From Cornus controversa (lineage: Eukaryota; Streptophyta; Magnoliopsida; Cornales; Cornaceae), in assembly GCA_026545225.1 (NCBI GenBank), contig CM048850.1, positions 8,891,001 to 8,955,000 of the forward strand: 64,000 nt of DNA, given 5' to 3'. A program made the translations under genes and the position numbers. Position 1 is the stretch's first letter. Each line of letters starts with the position of its first letter. The notes under the pieces are model-generated. The model was not told where the DNA came from. It was given only the letters and a program-made list of their open reading frames with translations, and did no database searches. This document shows positions 9,810 to 21,228 of the stretch, piece after piece.

Positions 9810-11192
9810 TCATAAACTTTTCACCTCGCTAGCACTAGTCATACCAATTTCTCTTCTAATTGTGCAAAAATGATCTTCTTGAAGAGGTTTTGTGAGAATA
9901 TCGGCTAATTGGTTTTCGGTATCAACGAACACAAGCTCGATATCTCCTTTAGACACATGATCTCTCAAAAAATGATGTCTAATCTCAATGTGCTTTATTC
10001 TTGAGTGTTGAATTGGATTTTTGGAAATACATATAACACTTGTATTATCACATCTAATAGGTATGTGATCAAATGTAAGTCCAAAATCCTCAAGTTGTTG
10101 TTTGATATAGAGTGTTTGCGCACAACAACTACCGGCTGCTACGTATTCGGCTTCCGCCGTTGACAAAGCCACAGAATTTTGTTTCTTGCTTGACCATGAT
10201 ACAAGGGAGTGTCCTAGGAAGTGACAAGTGCCACTTGTGCTTTTCCTATCAACTTTGCATCCGGCAAAGTCGGCATCCGAATAACTTATGAGGTCAAAGG
10301 ATGTATTCCTAGGAAACCAAAGTCCCAAATTAATAGTGCCACTTATATATTTGAAGATTCGTTTAACGGCACTTAAATGGGATTCTTTGGGACTTGATTG
10401 AAATCTTGCACATAAGCAAACACTAAACATAATGTCCGGTCTACTTGCCGTTAAATACAAAAGACTTCCAATCATTCCTCTATATTTCTTGATATCAACA
10501 TCTTTCCCTTTTTCATCTTTATCAAGTTTAGAGGAAATACTCATAGGAGTTTTTGCATGTTTGGCGTCCTCCAAGCCAAATTTCTTTAGCAAATCTTTAA
10601 CACATTTGGATTGGCAAATGAATATACCATCCAATGATTGTTTGATTTGCAAACCTAGAAAGAAGTTAAGTTCACCCATCATACTCATTTCAAATTCATT
10701 TTGCATGTTTGATGCAAATTCTTTACATAACTTCTCATTTGTTGATCCAAAGATGATATCATCAACATAAATTTGAATAATCAACAAATCTTTATCAATG
10801 ATTTTTGTAAAAAGGGTGTTGTCAATTTTTCCTCTAACAAAATCATTTTCTAGAAGAAAACCACTTAACCTCTCATACCAAGCTCTAGGAGCTTGTTTCA
10901 AACCATATAAAGCTTTAGATAATTTAAAGACATGGTTTGGAAGGTCATGACTTTCAAAACTCGGTGGTTGTTCTACATAAACATCTTCTTCTATGAAGCC
11001 ATTCAAGAAAGCACTTTTTACATCCATTTGAAATAGCTTGAAGTTCTTATGAGATGCATATGCAAGTAACATCCTAATTGCTTCTAATCTAGCAACGGGT
11101 GCAAAGGTTTCCTCATAATCAATCCCTTCTTCTTAGTTGAAACCTTGGGCAACTAATCTAGCCTTATTTCTAATTATAACACCCGACTTATC
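9810..11192 (-). pseudogene. Sirevirus reverse transcriptase and RNase H
   Basis: RT copies element RNA into DNA and RNase H degrades the RNA strand. The main open stretch starts at 11072 and includes FQMDVKSAFLNG, KALYGLKQAPRAWYERL, the catalytic YVDDIIFG, and GELNFFLGLQIKQ. RNase H follows with YSDADFAG, DRKSTSG and ALSTAEAEYVA. The segment upstream (11192-11073, DKSGVIIRNKARLVAQGF) belongs to the same domain but contains an in-frame TAA after GFN, and a TAG separates it from the integrase ORF. A functional copy would be continuous with integrase as one polyprotein. Confidence 0.93.
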
Positions 11193-12581
11193 CTATTTAT
11201 TTCTATAAACCCATTTGGTTCCTATGACGGTTTGATCTTTGGGTCTAGGAACTAAATTCCAAACTTGATTTCTCTCAAATTGGTTAAGTTCTTCTTGCAT
11301 AGCTAAAATCCATGACACATCATTTTCAGCCTCAAAAATGTTCTTTGGCTCAAATTGAGACACAAAGGCTAAATGATCACACATGTCTCTAAGAGAGTAC
11401 CTAGTGCTAACACCTTTTGAGGGATCACCTATAACTTGGTCAAGTGGATGATAAGGAATGACTCTTTGACCTTTTGGAAGAGAATCATGAATGTCATTTT
11501 GAGTGTTGTCCTCCTTAGAAGTAATTTCTTGTGACTCATCAATGGTGGATTCTTTTAGTTTTTCAACAAGTGAAAGTCCATCAACATTCTTTTCAAGCTC
11601 AACCACTTCATCATCCAATTCTTGCCTAGGTGTAGGTAAAGGAGATTCATAAAAAATGACATGAATTGATTCTTCTACCACCAAAGTTCTCTTGTTGAAC
11701 ACTCTATAGGCTTTGCTTTTGGATGAGTATCCTAGGAAAACACCTTCATCAGATTTAGCATCAAATTTTCCTAAGTTGTCCTTGTCATTCAACACAAAAC
11801 ATTTACACCCAAAGACTTTAAAGTACCCTATATTTGGCTTATGACCATTCCAAAGCTCATAGGGGGTCTTATCAAGCTTTTTTCTAATGATGACTCTATT
11901 TAAAACATAGCAAGAGGTGCTAACAGCTTCGGCCCAAAAGTATCTAGGCAACTTATGTTCATTGAGCATTGTTCTAGCCATCTCTTGGAGGGATCTATTT
12001 TTTCTCTCAATGACCCCATTTTGTTGAGGAGTTCTTGAAGCGGAGAAGTTATGATCATAACCGTTTTCGTCACAAAATTTCTCAATATCTCGGTTATCAA
12101 ATTCTCTACCTCTATCACTTCTAATGCTCTTAATCTTACATTCTTTCTCATTTTGGACTTTTCTACAAAACTTAGAGAAAATGACATGAGTCTCATTCTT
12201 ATGAGCAAGGAAGAATACCCAAGTAAGCCTAGTGAAATCATCTACGATGACAAAAGCATAAAATTTTCCTCCTAAGCTAGCAATTCTATCCGGACCGAAG
12301 AGGTCCATATGGAGTAATTCTAAAGGTCTTGAAGTGGTGATATCCTTCTTCCTTTTGAAGGAAGACTTGATTTGTTTGCCTAGTTGGCAAGCACCACAAG
12401 TTTTGTCCTTAGCAAACTTAGTCTTTGGGAGGCCTTTGACTAAGTCCTTTTTGGACAATTTTGAGATCAAGTCCATGCTAGTGTGTCCTAATCTTCTATG
12501 CCATAACCAACTATTGTAACTAGAGGAGATAAAGCCTTTAACATTTTGATCAAGCAAGTCACATAAAAGGATGGTGTACAA
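11193..12581 (-). pseudogene. Sirevirus GAG-pre-integrase and integrase
   Basis: Inserts element DNA into the host genome. It contains the zinc-binding region WHRRLGHTSMD...CGACQLGK, the catalytic core with DLFGP, IVDDFTR, SIRSDRGREF and the PQQNGVIERKNR block carrying the catalytic Glu, then YVLNRVIIRKKLDKTPYELW. The C-terminal part leads into the start of RT (NQVWNLVPRPKDQTVIGTKW). A 1-nt shift near 12580 separates it from the protease frame, and a TAG at 11193 ends it before RT proper. Confidence 0.93.
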
Positions 12582-12908
12582 ATTCCATTTCTATGAGCAA
12601 CAAAGATTTGACGACCATCTTTTTCAATAATGCAATGATCGGATCTAAATGCAACATTAAAGCCTTTATCACATAGTTGACTAATGCTAAACAAGTTATG
12701 CTTTAAACCATTAACAAGAAACACATTATCAATAGATAAGGAAGAAGATATACCTATGGTCCCGACGCCAATAATGTTACCTTTAGAGTTGTCTCCAAAT
12801 GTGATGTTTCCTCCATCATAAGGCTTGAGTGAAGAAAATTTGGAGCGATTTCCCGTCATGTGCCTTGAGCATCCACTATCAAGAAACCACTTGTCCTTGG
12901 AGCTAGAT
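12488..12908 (-). pseudogene. Sirevirus protease
   Basis: Aspartic protease that cleaves the polyprotein. The active-site triplet DSG lies at 12880-12872 in the context WFLDSGCSRHMTGN, followed by GNITFGDNSKG and FLVNGLKHNLFSISQLCD, a typical copia arrangement. The frame runs on after a 1-nt shift near 12580 and stops at 12488 in nonsense residues; the true continuation is the integrase ORF. Confidence 0.88.
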
Positions 12909-12938
12909 GAGGATTTTAAGCAAACCTACAAGACAAGC

Positions 12939-14630
12939 TTAAGTGACTTCTTTTGGTACCCAAACCATTTTGGGTCCAATTGGGTTAGCAATCATAGGAA
13001 ATGTTCCTTTTGGAACCCAAACCATTTTTGTCAACTTTCTTTTTCTAAAAGGACAAGAGAAAATTTTATGTCCACTTTTTCTACAAAGATTGCATATAGA
13101 ACCGAAGAAGTTAAATTGAGAGCTCTTGACAAAGAAGTACTTCAAGAGTTTTAGCTTATCATTCTTAGAAGAGGGTTTTTTGATCAAAGATTTCTGTTTA
13201 TCAAATGGATTATACCCGATTCCTTCTTTGTCATAAACATCCCTTTGTCTTCCAAGGAGAATAGTTAAGTTCTTTCTCCCCTTGGTGAATTTTGCAAGAA
13301 TCTCAATTTGATCCTCAACAACTTTCTTCAAGTTTTCATTTTCAATTTGAAGATAATTTAAAGAGGTTTCTTTTGAAAAGATATCTTTTTCTTTCTTGAT
13401 CGAGTCATTTTCCATTTGAACTTTTGAGAGTTCTTGTGAAAGAGATAAGATTTTTTGTTTAAGAGACGAGTTTTTCAAAATCACCTTTTCAAGTTCTTTA
13501 TGCAAATCTTCAAAAGCATCTTGTAATTCATCATAGGAATAAGAAGACTCAATTGAAACTCAAGATTAGAGTCTACCTCATCCTCGATTGCCATAAGGCA
13601 AAGGTTGGCAACTTCGTCATTATCACAATCCGAGTCGCTTGAGTCCGAATCATCCCAAGTTGCCTTCATTGCCTTTTTCTTTTGCTTATTTTCTTTATCT
13701 TTTTTGTACTTGGGGCAATCGGCTTTAAAATGTCCCGGCTTTCCACAATAAAAGCAAGTAGGTGGTTCCTTTTTGCTTAATTCACCTTTGAACTCATTTT
13801 TCTTGAAAGGTCTCTTCTTGAAGAGATGTTCTTTCCTCATGAAATTTTTGAACTTGTTAGAGATGAGAGCAAGTTCATCTTCTTCATCACTATCATTTTT
13901 ATCATCTTCCTCATTGACCTCTTGAAATGAAGTCTTTAAAGCCATGCTCTTCTTTTACTCGGGCTTTTCTTGACGGTTTTTCATCTTGATTTCATGAGTT
14001 ATGAGAGATCCCATGAGATCTTCAAGACTTAATGAATCGAGATCTTTTGCTTCCGAGATTGCGATAGCCTTGGCATCCCAACTTATGGGTAGGCACCAAA
14101 GAATTTTCTCCACATTGTCGGACGTAGAGTAATTCTTTCCAAGATGAGATAAACTATTAATAATGTTAGTAAATCTAGTAAACATCTCACCAATGGTTTC
14201 ATTTGGCTCCATCTTAAATAGCTCATACTCACGAATTAACATGCTCACTTTGGTGGCTCTAACTTGCTTAGTGCCTTCATAGGTCACTTCAAGTTTGTCC
14301 CAAATCTCTTTGGCAGATTTACAAGCCGAAATTCTATTGAATTCGGATTTACTTAAGGCACAATACAAATTTGTAACGGCTTTGGCATTGACTTGAACAA
14401 GTTTTCGGTCATTGTCATTATATTCATGCAAGTCTTTTGAAACTCTTAGACCTCTACGGTTTTCATGGGAACTAATGGTCCGTCACGAACAACTTCCCAA
14501 ACTTGGTAATCAATAGATTGAAGAAACCAAATCATTCTCGATTTCCAATAGCTATAGTCGGTTCCATCAAACCAAGGTGGCCTATTGTTGGATTGAATTC
14601 TACATGAGATGGTCCTTGCATATTTGCCAT
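12939..14630 (-). pseudogene. Sirevirus gag (nucleocapsid, two zinc knuckles)
   Basis: Structural protein of the virus-like particle. The likely start is ATG at 14630, followed by a WFDGTDYSYWKSRM-like motif. The N-terminal capsid region then breaks; the main open parts are 14431-13955, 13945-13481 and 13505-12939. Zinc knuckle 1 is CFYCGKPGHFKADC (CX2CX4HX4C), followed by an acidic stretch. A long coiled-coil-like Lys/Glu/Leu region leads to a second knuckle, CNLCRKSGHKIFSC, and repeated KMVWVPK segments, as in Sirevirus gag. Defects: an in-frame TAA at 13957-13955, a frameshift near 13550, and stops in the N-terminus. Confidence 0.88.
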
Positions 14631-14671
14631 GATCAAACTCTAAGACGATTAAGTCCTATTCAAGAGTCCAA

Positions 14672-14683
14672 GCTCTGATACCA
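14672..14683 (-). promoter_or_regulatory. Primer binding site (initiator Met tRNA)
   Basis: TGGTATCAGAGC on the minus strand, two bases from the end of the 5' LTR; complementary to the 3' end of plant initiator-Met tRNA. Starts minus-strand DNA synthesis. Confidence 0.93.
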
Positions 14684-14685
14684 AT

Positions 14686-16134
14686 TGTTATCCAAGGATT
14701 GACCCTAGAGGGGGGGGGGGTGAATAGGGTCAATGGTAATCAATGACAATTTTTCACAAATTAGAGAATCAAGAATAAATCAAAATAAAAGCAATAGTGA
14801 AATAAAAAAGGATGCACAAGAATTAAATAAAAAGAGAGTTAGAGAGAATCAAACACAAGTGACGCAAGATGTAGCGTGGTTCGGAATCTCCTACTCCACG
14901 ACTCAAGATCCCTCTTGAGATTTCCCCAAATCCACTAAGGCTTCTCCTTTCGGGTGGAGAGCAAACCTTTACAATGAAGCTTACAAGCTCCTTCATTCTC
15001 TTGCTAAGTGAAGTCCTTCACCTAGTATTCTAGGGTTTAAACCAACCCTTTACAATGGATGAGAAGAAGATTGGAGTACAAACAAAATGATTTCTTCCAA
15101 GAATAAATGCTCAAATTTCAGCTCACAACTATAGCAATAAATGAATCTCAAGATTGAAGCTCAAATCTTTGTTTCAAGTTGTTAGAATGAGTAAATGATC
15201 ATCAAGATATGTATGCTTAGTGTCTCTACTTCATAAATGCAGATCAAGACTCATATATAACGTCTATTTCAACAAAATGGCTGTTGGAGGTGGTTGGGCA
15301 ACATTAAATGCAGTCAACAAGCCGTTTCAGATCTGTTCCCGTAAGGTAAGTCGACTGGTTAGTCGACTGGTCATTTAGCATAAGTCGACTGATGAGATTC
15401 TTCAAGGAAGAAAAGGAGTTTTGAACCACTATAAGTCGACTAATGAGATTCTATAAGTCGACTAATTTATCTTTTAAAAAAAGACTAAAAAGTTCTGTCA
15501 ACGTTAGACGAAGCTTAGTCGACTGAGGGAAATTTTCTTAGAAAATTTTTCAAGGCATAAGTCGACTGATGTAGTTTCATAAGTCGACTAATCTGTCCCT
15601 CTGAGAATGTAAAGAACACACAGTTTCTATAAGTCGACTGATGGGATTTCATAAGTCGACTGATACATGCTGATCATTGAAAAACAGTGTCTTTGACATC
15701 CAAATAAAGCCTAAACCAACAAGGACTTAAAAGATGTGATTCAATGTGATCAAGTCCTATTCTTTAAAGACCAATATGAGATGTAAGAATGATATGCACA
15801 TGGTCTTAAAACTTGTTTTAAAAGGATTTGAGCTTCTAGCAAGATATTCAAATAAGCTTTACAAGATAACCTAAATTCTCACCATTTCCTAACTACCCCA
15901 AGTCTTCTTTGATTGGCATGATTCTTCAAGCTTGATGTGCCACCTCATTTCCATAAGATGAATTATTTTTGCTCATATCATCTTCAAAGATTTCTCCTCA
16001 TTGTGAGTGCTATCTTGAAAAAGATCATTAATCTAAGCAATCACTTAAAGTAAATGTTAGTACCTAACATCATTAATGGTTTGTTATCATCAAAATTACA
16101 AGATTGCCCTTTGGTTAAAACCTTTGGGTGAACA
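14686..16134 (-). repeat. Sirevirus 5' LTR
   Basis: 1449 bp, same ends and layout as the 3' LTR, with ten GTCGAC palindromes at 15350-15660. Relative to the 3' LTR I count about 17 substitutions and a 1-nt difference in the G-run near 14711. The right end (...GGTGAACA) is followed by the GTATT target duplication. Confidence 0.95.
15350..15660. promoter_or_regulatory. AGTCGACT palindrome array in 5' LTR U3
   Basis: Ten GTCGAC cores, all conserved between the two LTRs even though several substitutions fall between them. On the element strand the array is upstream of the LTR TATA box, so this copy would drive the genomic transcript. Confidence 0.8.
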
Positions 16135-16192
16135 GTATTGTCACAACAAGGAGGAGGGAAGCTCCTAAAACAAGAGAGAGATTAGGAGCCAT
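16135..16192 (-). pseudogene. MMP-A signal-peptide end (displaced N-terminus)
   Basis: Start ATG at 16192-16190, encoding MAPNLSLVLGASLLLVVTI, a hydrophobic secretion signal identical to that of MMP-B. It is cut after 19 codons plus 1 nt by the Sirevirus; the GTATT at 16135-16139 is the right target duplication. The rest of the gene lies at 5273-6215. Confidence 0.93.
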
Positions 16193-16280
16193 AATATAAT
16201 TAATATCCTAAGTTTGTTTGTTGTAGCAACAGAAGGCTTTGTGTTGGTGTTGTGTATGTATTGGAGTCTTGAAGACTAAT

Positions 16281-16288
16281 AATTTATA
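16281..16288 (-). promoter_or_regulatory. MMP-A TATA box
   Basis: TATAAATT on the minus strand in CTCTCTATAAATTATTAG, about 90 bp upstream of the ATG. The same box occurs at 33300-33307 (MMP-B), 53110-53117 (MMP-D) and 38500-38507 (MMP-C). In MMP-A, B and D an X-LTR begins only about 50 bp further upstream. Confidence 0.75.
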
Positions 16289-16340
16289 GAGAGGCCAGTT
16301 CAGGTATGTGCATTTTCCAAGTTTGTAATTACAATTTTAG

Positions 16341-18617
16341 GCTAATACCCATATATTTTGAAGATATTTAAATTGGGTTATTTATTTATTTCTTATTATT
16401 TAGTTGGGTTTTAATTATTTAAATGGTTTTAGTTAAATTTTGTCAATGCCTGTTTTATTTGTTTAATGCGGATGTTTGAATTGTTACTAAGTGCTGACTT
16501 ATTTTAATTTTGTGTGTGAAATATTTGTTTTAAATGTATTTTTCTTTTAAATAAAATATATGGGTTTTGGGTTACATGTTCTTTAAATTTTTTATTTTAT
16601 CAGGTTGGGCTAGACTGTTGGATTGGGCTATATATATATATATATTTTATTTATAGGTGGGCTAAGTATTTTATATTTATTAATATAATTATTTAGGAAT
16701 TTTATTTTAGTTTTCTAGAAAAAAAATAAAATAAAAGAAAAAGAAAAGGGGTTAGAGTTTCTGTCGTTTACACGTACAGAGACCGAAAGAGCATAAACGT
16801 AAGAGAGAAGGGAGAGAATGAGCGTTTCATCGGGACGAGTTTGTGTTCTTCAAAAGGGCAAGTTTGAACTCTTCTCTTCCCCTTTAAATCTGTAGATATA
16901 TATATTATTTGTATATACATGTTGCTAGAATATATATATAATTTCTTTTTTTTTTGTATTTAGTTATGAAATTATATGATTATGCATGCTAGGTGGATTT
17001 TGTGGATTAAACATAAAGAATCTAGGGGTTTGATACTACTATAGAGTATTTTTGCATATGTATATACATGTATATATGACTGTATAGGCGAGTGTGTGTG
17101 TGTGTGTGTATATATATATGTACTAACTTGAAATTGAGTTTACTGTATTAATCATTTTTGAGGGTTTTTGTTCCGGTCAATAGGTTGAGTTTGAAAATTT
17201 AAAAATCCTTGAAAATTTGGTTGCGAACCGTTGGGTAGATTGACGGGAATTTGAGTTTAAAATTTTAGATTTTTAAAACTTAAAATGGGGTGTTTTGATT
17301 TGGGTCACGAGAGGGCGTGAATTTGGTACCAAAGCGTAGCTTAGATTGAGATGAGTTCAATGGTATATTCATACCTGCGATTCGGTGCCCGAAAGTGGCT
17401 GAAAAATGGCCGAAAAGTTCTGGCACCATTGTTGATACGTTCTGCTGCAGTCGAGGGTATTTTTAATTTTTTTTTAAAATTTTTAAATTTGTTTTTAATT
17501 TAGAAAAATAGTAAAAATAATTTTTAAAATTGTTTTTAAATTCCAGAAAATTCTAAAAAATTTTGGGTAACCTTTTAGGGACAGAATACACTTGAATTTT
17601 AAATTTCAAGTGGAAATGAGCTTCCCTCGTGGTTAAATTGATTTTAAAAGTATGCCTCAAAATTGGGTTTTCTTCTTCATTTATTTAGAAAATATTTTTA
17701 ATTGGTTGTTGTATTTTTTTTCCCTTCCTTAATTGTATTTTTTGAACTTATAAATGTTTATGATATTTGATATTAGTTTAATTGTGTATGAGTTGTTTTA
17801 TTGTGGTGATTGAACTTCTGTTAGATTAAATAATGTGTTAAGTAGGTTAGATATTTTATTTTGGTTTAATAGATTAGTTGTAGAGGCATGTAAGGATTGT
17901 CAGGGGGCATGTCAGGAGGATTGTCAGGGGGCATGTCAGGATTGCAAATACCTAATAAGGTATTTAGGGAGGTATGTAAGGATTGCTAGGGGGCATGTTA
18001 GGATTGCCAATATCTAATAAGGTATTCATAGATATTATAGGAGGCATGTCAGGATTGTCTATGTTTAATAGGGTTGATATCTGAATTGGGACGGTATATA
18101 TGACGACTTATATTTTGGAAACATGAGATAAATAAGGAAATGATTTGTATATAATTATATATATTGGTTGTTCCTCATATAAAGGGTATGTTTACCAATT
18201 CTCTAATTGAGTTATATTAGAGAGAACTTGCTCGTTTGTTTAACCACTTTGTTGATATTTTAGGTTCAAGGAAGTTTCCACCTCGAGGTTAAAGCATAGA
18301 GTTCGTAGAGCGTGGTGGTCATCTACTCTTTACCAGACTTTAGTGTAGAGGCTTAGATATTTTCATAAAGTATTTTACTTTAATCTTTTTGGTTAAGGGA
18401 TCCTTGAGTTACGAGACTTCCAAATTGTATCGATCAGACTGGAATTATGTATTTAACATTATTTATTATTATTTCAGTTAGACTTACTTTCAGCATTTAT
18501 AATTTCTTTTTCTTTTGTTTTTGTATTCTATGCTTATTTGTTATCAGTGTAAGTATCCCTTACGTTTTATGTGTGAGACTGACCACCTCATACGTGAAAT
18601 TTGTTGGGAGTATTTCA
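16341..18617 (+). mobile_element. Solo X-LTR upstream of MMP-A
   Basis: 2277 bp flanked by TTTAG at 16336-16340 and 18618-18622. Ends are GCTAATACCC (decayed TGTAATACCC; unit D keeps TGTGATACCC) and GGGAGTATTTCA. No coding sequence or internal region is present, so I read it as a solo LTR. Which strand is transcribed is unknown; 'forward' means TGTAATACC first. Positions 17884-18060 hold several GGCATGTCAGGATTGCC/AATACCTAATAAGGTAT repeats. The same insertion is at 33360 and 53170, so it predates the duplication. Confidence 0.85.
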
Positions 18618-18621
18618 TTTA

Positions 18622-18852
18622 GGGTCAGTTTGGTTGGAAAGAAAGGTAAGGAAAAGAAAAGAAAGGTAAGTGAGGGAGATGAGATATTGTGTTTGGTATA
18701 AAATATTAGAAAGAAAAGAAAGGGGTTGGGAGGATTTGAAAGGTTACAGCTGGCATGAACCAGTGGCAAATTTAATCCTCTCAAATATGGGTAGAAACAG
18801 ACAGAAAGCCTGCAATCTTTTAATACAATTTTCTTAATACCCAAACTGACCC
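18622..18852. mobile_element. Tourist-like MITE (PIF/Harbinger type)
   Basis: 231 bp with terminal inverted repeats GGGTCAGTTTGG / CCAAACTGACCC and TTA on both sides (18619-18621, 18853-18855). It has no coding capacity. The X-LTR target duplication TTTAG overlaps its first base, so the LTR inserted into the MITE edge. Copies: 21019-21228, 35634-35864, 61592-61821. Confidence 0.8.
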
Positions 18853-18855
18853 TTA

Positions 18856-20219
18856 AGCTGCCTTTTCTTTTTAACAAGGATCAAACTGCTTCAAGTTGTA
18901 TTTGTGAGTATCACTTATGTTTCTGCATGGATTAGCGATATAGGTAAATTGAATCTTACATTTCATCTCATGGTCAAATTAGTGCTACCTGCTTCTAATT
19001 TGGCAAATGCAGCTCACTTTTAATTTTGTTGCATCATTTTAACGGTATTTTTTTTGCTGTGTCTTTTTTTTTTTTTGGGTCCTCATCCAACTTTAATGTG
19101 ACAGATGAATCACTTTTAGGTGATTGTATTGACAGTGGGCTTTATCTAACCTTCCAGTTCTCCTCCAACAGGCTCTGATGCTTCTCTACTACAAGGTATA
19201 TATATGAAACTGTATCTATGACATAAGACTTACAAATACCCATGTTGTTATACTTCTCCGTTCTTAGCATTTTGATGTCTTATGCTTTTCATGTTGTAGA
19301 TGAAAGGATTAGCCACTATAAGCATGTTTAACTATTGATGGGTGTCATGCTTAACAATTATATTCTTAACCTATAAATTTATCTTTTAAAATATAAAAAG
19401 GTATAATTGTAAATTTATTAAAATAGTTTCCATTCCTTTCTTTTCCCAAACACGATTACTATCATTTCCTTTCTTTTCCATCATTAATCAACCAAACACG
19501 ATAATAAGTTAATACTATTCTTCCCGTTCATTTCATTTCTTTTCCCTCGTAACTAATGTTATCATTTCTTTTCCTTTCCCTCGTACCATACATAGCCTTA
19601 GAGAACTCAAATATGGAACTTCTCGAGGGTGTGGACGTTGGTGTGAAATCAAACAAATTGAAGGGTACTAGACTTCAAATTTAGTCTCATATATATATTG
19701 TTTGTTTCTTAAAATTAAAACACAAGAAAACAAAAAGAAAGAAAGAAAGAAAGACTATGGGGTCAATTTGTGTGATTGTATATTTTTCGAAGGAACAAAA
19801 TATTGTAGAGACAAGTACTGAAGTTAGTAATGAGGACCGGCGACCTACGGTTTCCGTCTTCTCTCTCTCCATAAGCATGGTGTATCAGACCCTTTGTTTG
19901 TTTTCTCTCTAAAATATCTTGTAGCTCGTTCTAGACAGAGGAACAAAAATGTAAGATTTTCCGATAGAAAACAAAGTCCGCTCCAGTTTTTATCTTCTAC
20001 TGTGGGAAAACAATTGATCACAAAACACGTGAACATTGATATCAGTCAGTTTTGATTTTTCTTCTGATCGATTTCTACAAGCTTGTTGCTCATTAAATGG
20101 GTCACCGAAACTATTACTCACATGTATACAACTTGCTTGAATTTTCGAAGAAAAAAATGATATTATTTGGTTTCATCTCTTCTGATTTATTGAAGAGAAA
20201 TAGAAAAAAAAAAAAAATT
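18856..20219. other. Intergenic spacer, first copy
   Basis: AT-rich sequence with long T and A runs and pyrimidine-rich stretches, repeated at about 21229-23062, 35868-37207 and 61825-63186. No frame is maintained between copies and no RNA gene is recognised. The short open frames are not conserved as proteins. Confidence 0.6.
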
Positions 20220-20624
20220 CATCGCTTAAGCGACTGCCACTAGCACTCATGTTCCCCGTAACCGACGTATCAAATTTAGTAAGTTTTTGATGGTCATCAC
20301 CAGTAAGCTTTGATTTATATTGCAATGAATTGAATGAAATCAAAAATTTCAAGAGTTTTTTTGAGCTGATAGAGTAGGATATATCCTCCTTCCCTTACAT
20401 GCAAGGATTGGGTTTAAGTCAAATCTGGGAATATAGCGAGTGAATGTATACTCATATGAGATGTTTCATTAACCGTTTTATAAAAAATATTTACAACTTT
20501 TACTTGGTCTTCAAAAGTGTTATAACAATTCTGAGATACAGATAATGCAAATGACCAATTAATAACAGAGTAGGCGTTACTTCGTGTTAAAAAGATGATT
20601 TCTTGTTACTAATTTTTTTATAAC
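20220..20624. other. Spacer shared only with unit B
   Basis: Matches 37208-37610 of unit B but not the spacer's other copies, which continue with TTCAGAAATTTGTTG. It starts with CATCGCTTAAGCG, whose neighbourhood (CGACTGCCACTAGCACTC) is the inverse of sequence at about 23360-23385 and 63488-63512. No gene. Confidence 0.5.
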
Positions 20625-21018
20625 CGTTTTGTTTAACCCACTTTATTGACATTTTAGATTTAAGGCAATTTTTACCTCAGGTTAGAACATAGAGTTCGTA
20701 GAGCATGGTGGTCATCTACTCCTTACCAGACTTTAGTGTAAAGGCTTAGATCTTTTCATAAAGTATTTTACTTTTAATCTTTTTGGTTAAGGGGTCCTTG
20801 AGTTACGGGACTTCCAAATTGTATCGATCAGACTAGAATTATGTATTTAACATTATTTATTATTATTTCAGTTAGATTTACTTTCAGCATTTATAATTTC
20901 TTTTTCTTTTATTTTTGTATTCTATGCTCATTTGCTATCAGTTGTAAGTATCCTTTACGTTTATGTGTGAGACAGCTGACCACCTCATACGTGAAATTTG
21001 TTGGGAGTATTTCATTTA

Positions 21019-21228
21019 GGGTCGGTTTGGTTGGAAAGAAAGGGAAGGAAAAGAAAAGAAAGGTAAGGGAGGGAGATGAGATATTGTGTTTGGTATAAAA
21101 TATTAGAAAGAAAAGAAAGGTTACAGCTGGCATGAACAATGACAAATTTAATCCTCTCAAATATGGGCGGAAATAGACGGAAAGGCTGCAATCTTTTAAT
21201 ACAATTTTCTTAATACCCAAACTGGCCC
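21019..21228. mobile_element. Tourist-like MITE, second copy
   Basis: Same element as 18622-18852 with TIRs GGGTCGGTTTGG / CCAAACTGGCCC; about 20 bp internally deleted compared with the first copy. TTA flanks both ends. Confidence 0.75.

Larger units (their letters stand above)
6216..16134 (-). mobile_element. Full-length Sirevirus-type Ty1/copia retrotransposon
   Basis: A 9.92-kb element transcribed on the minus strand. Reading along that strand: 5' LTR (16134-14686), initiator-Met primer site, gag with two zinc knuckles, protease, integrase, reverse transcriptase, RNase H, an internal palindrome array with TATA box, an extra ORF, repeated polypurine tracts, and 3' LTR (7665-6216). The order protease-integrase-RT-RNase H is that of copia. 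The long LTRs, multiplied polypurine tract and an extra ORF after pol are known Sirevirus traits. All coding parts carry stops or frameshifts, so the copy is not autonomous. By eye the two LTRs differ at about 17 positions plus one indel. Confidence 0.95.

Noticed and set aside
17095..17120. (GT)n/(AT)n tracts and other microsatellites (5053, 21889, 31982, 33648, 51810)
   Set aside because: Ordinary simple repeats, several inside LTRs; noted in their host features only.
18560..18877. 105-codon minus-strand frame repeated at 35572-35889, 20909-21253 and 61530-61784
   Set aside because: It spans the X-LTR end and the MITE, has no recognisable domain, and recurs only because the segment is duplicated.
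19687..20036. Small minus-strand frames repeated at 22513-22949, 36834-37025 and 62837-63073
   Set aside because: Frames shift and change start and stop between copies; no domain or plausible promoter.
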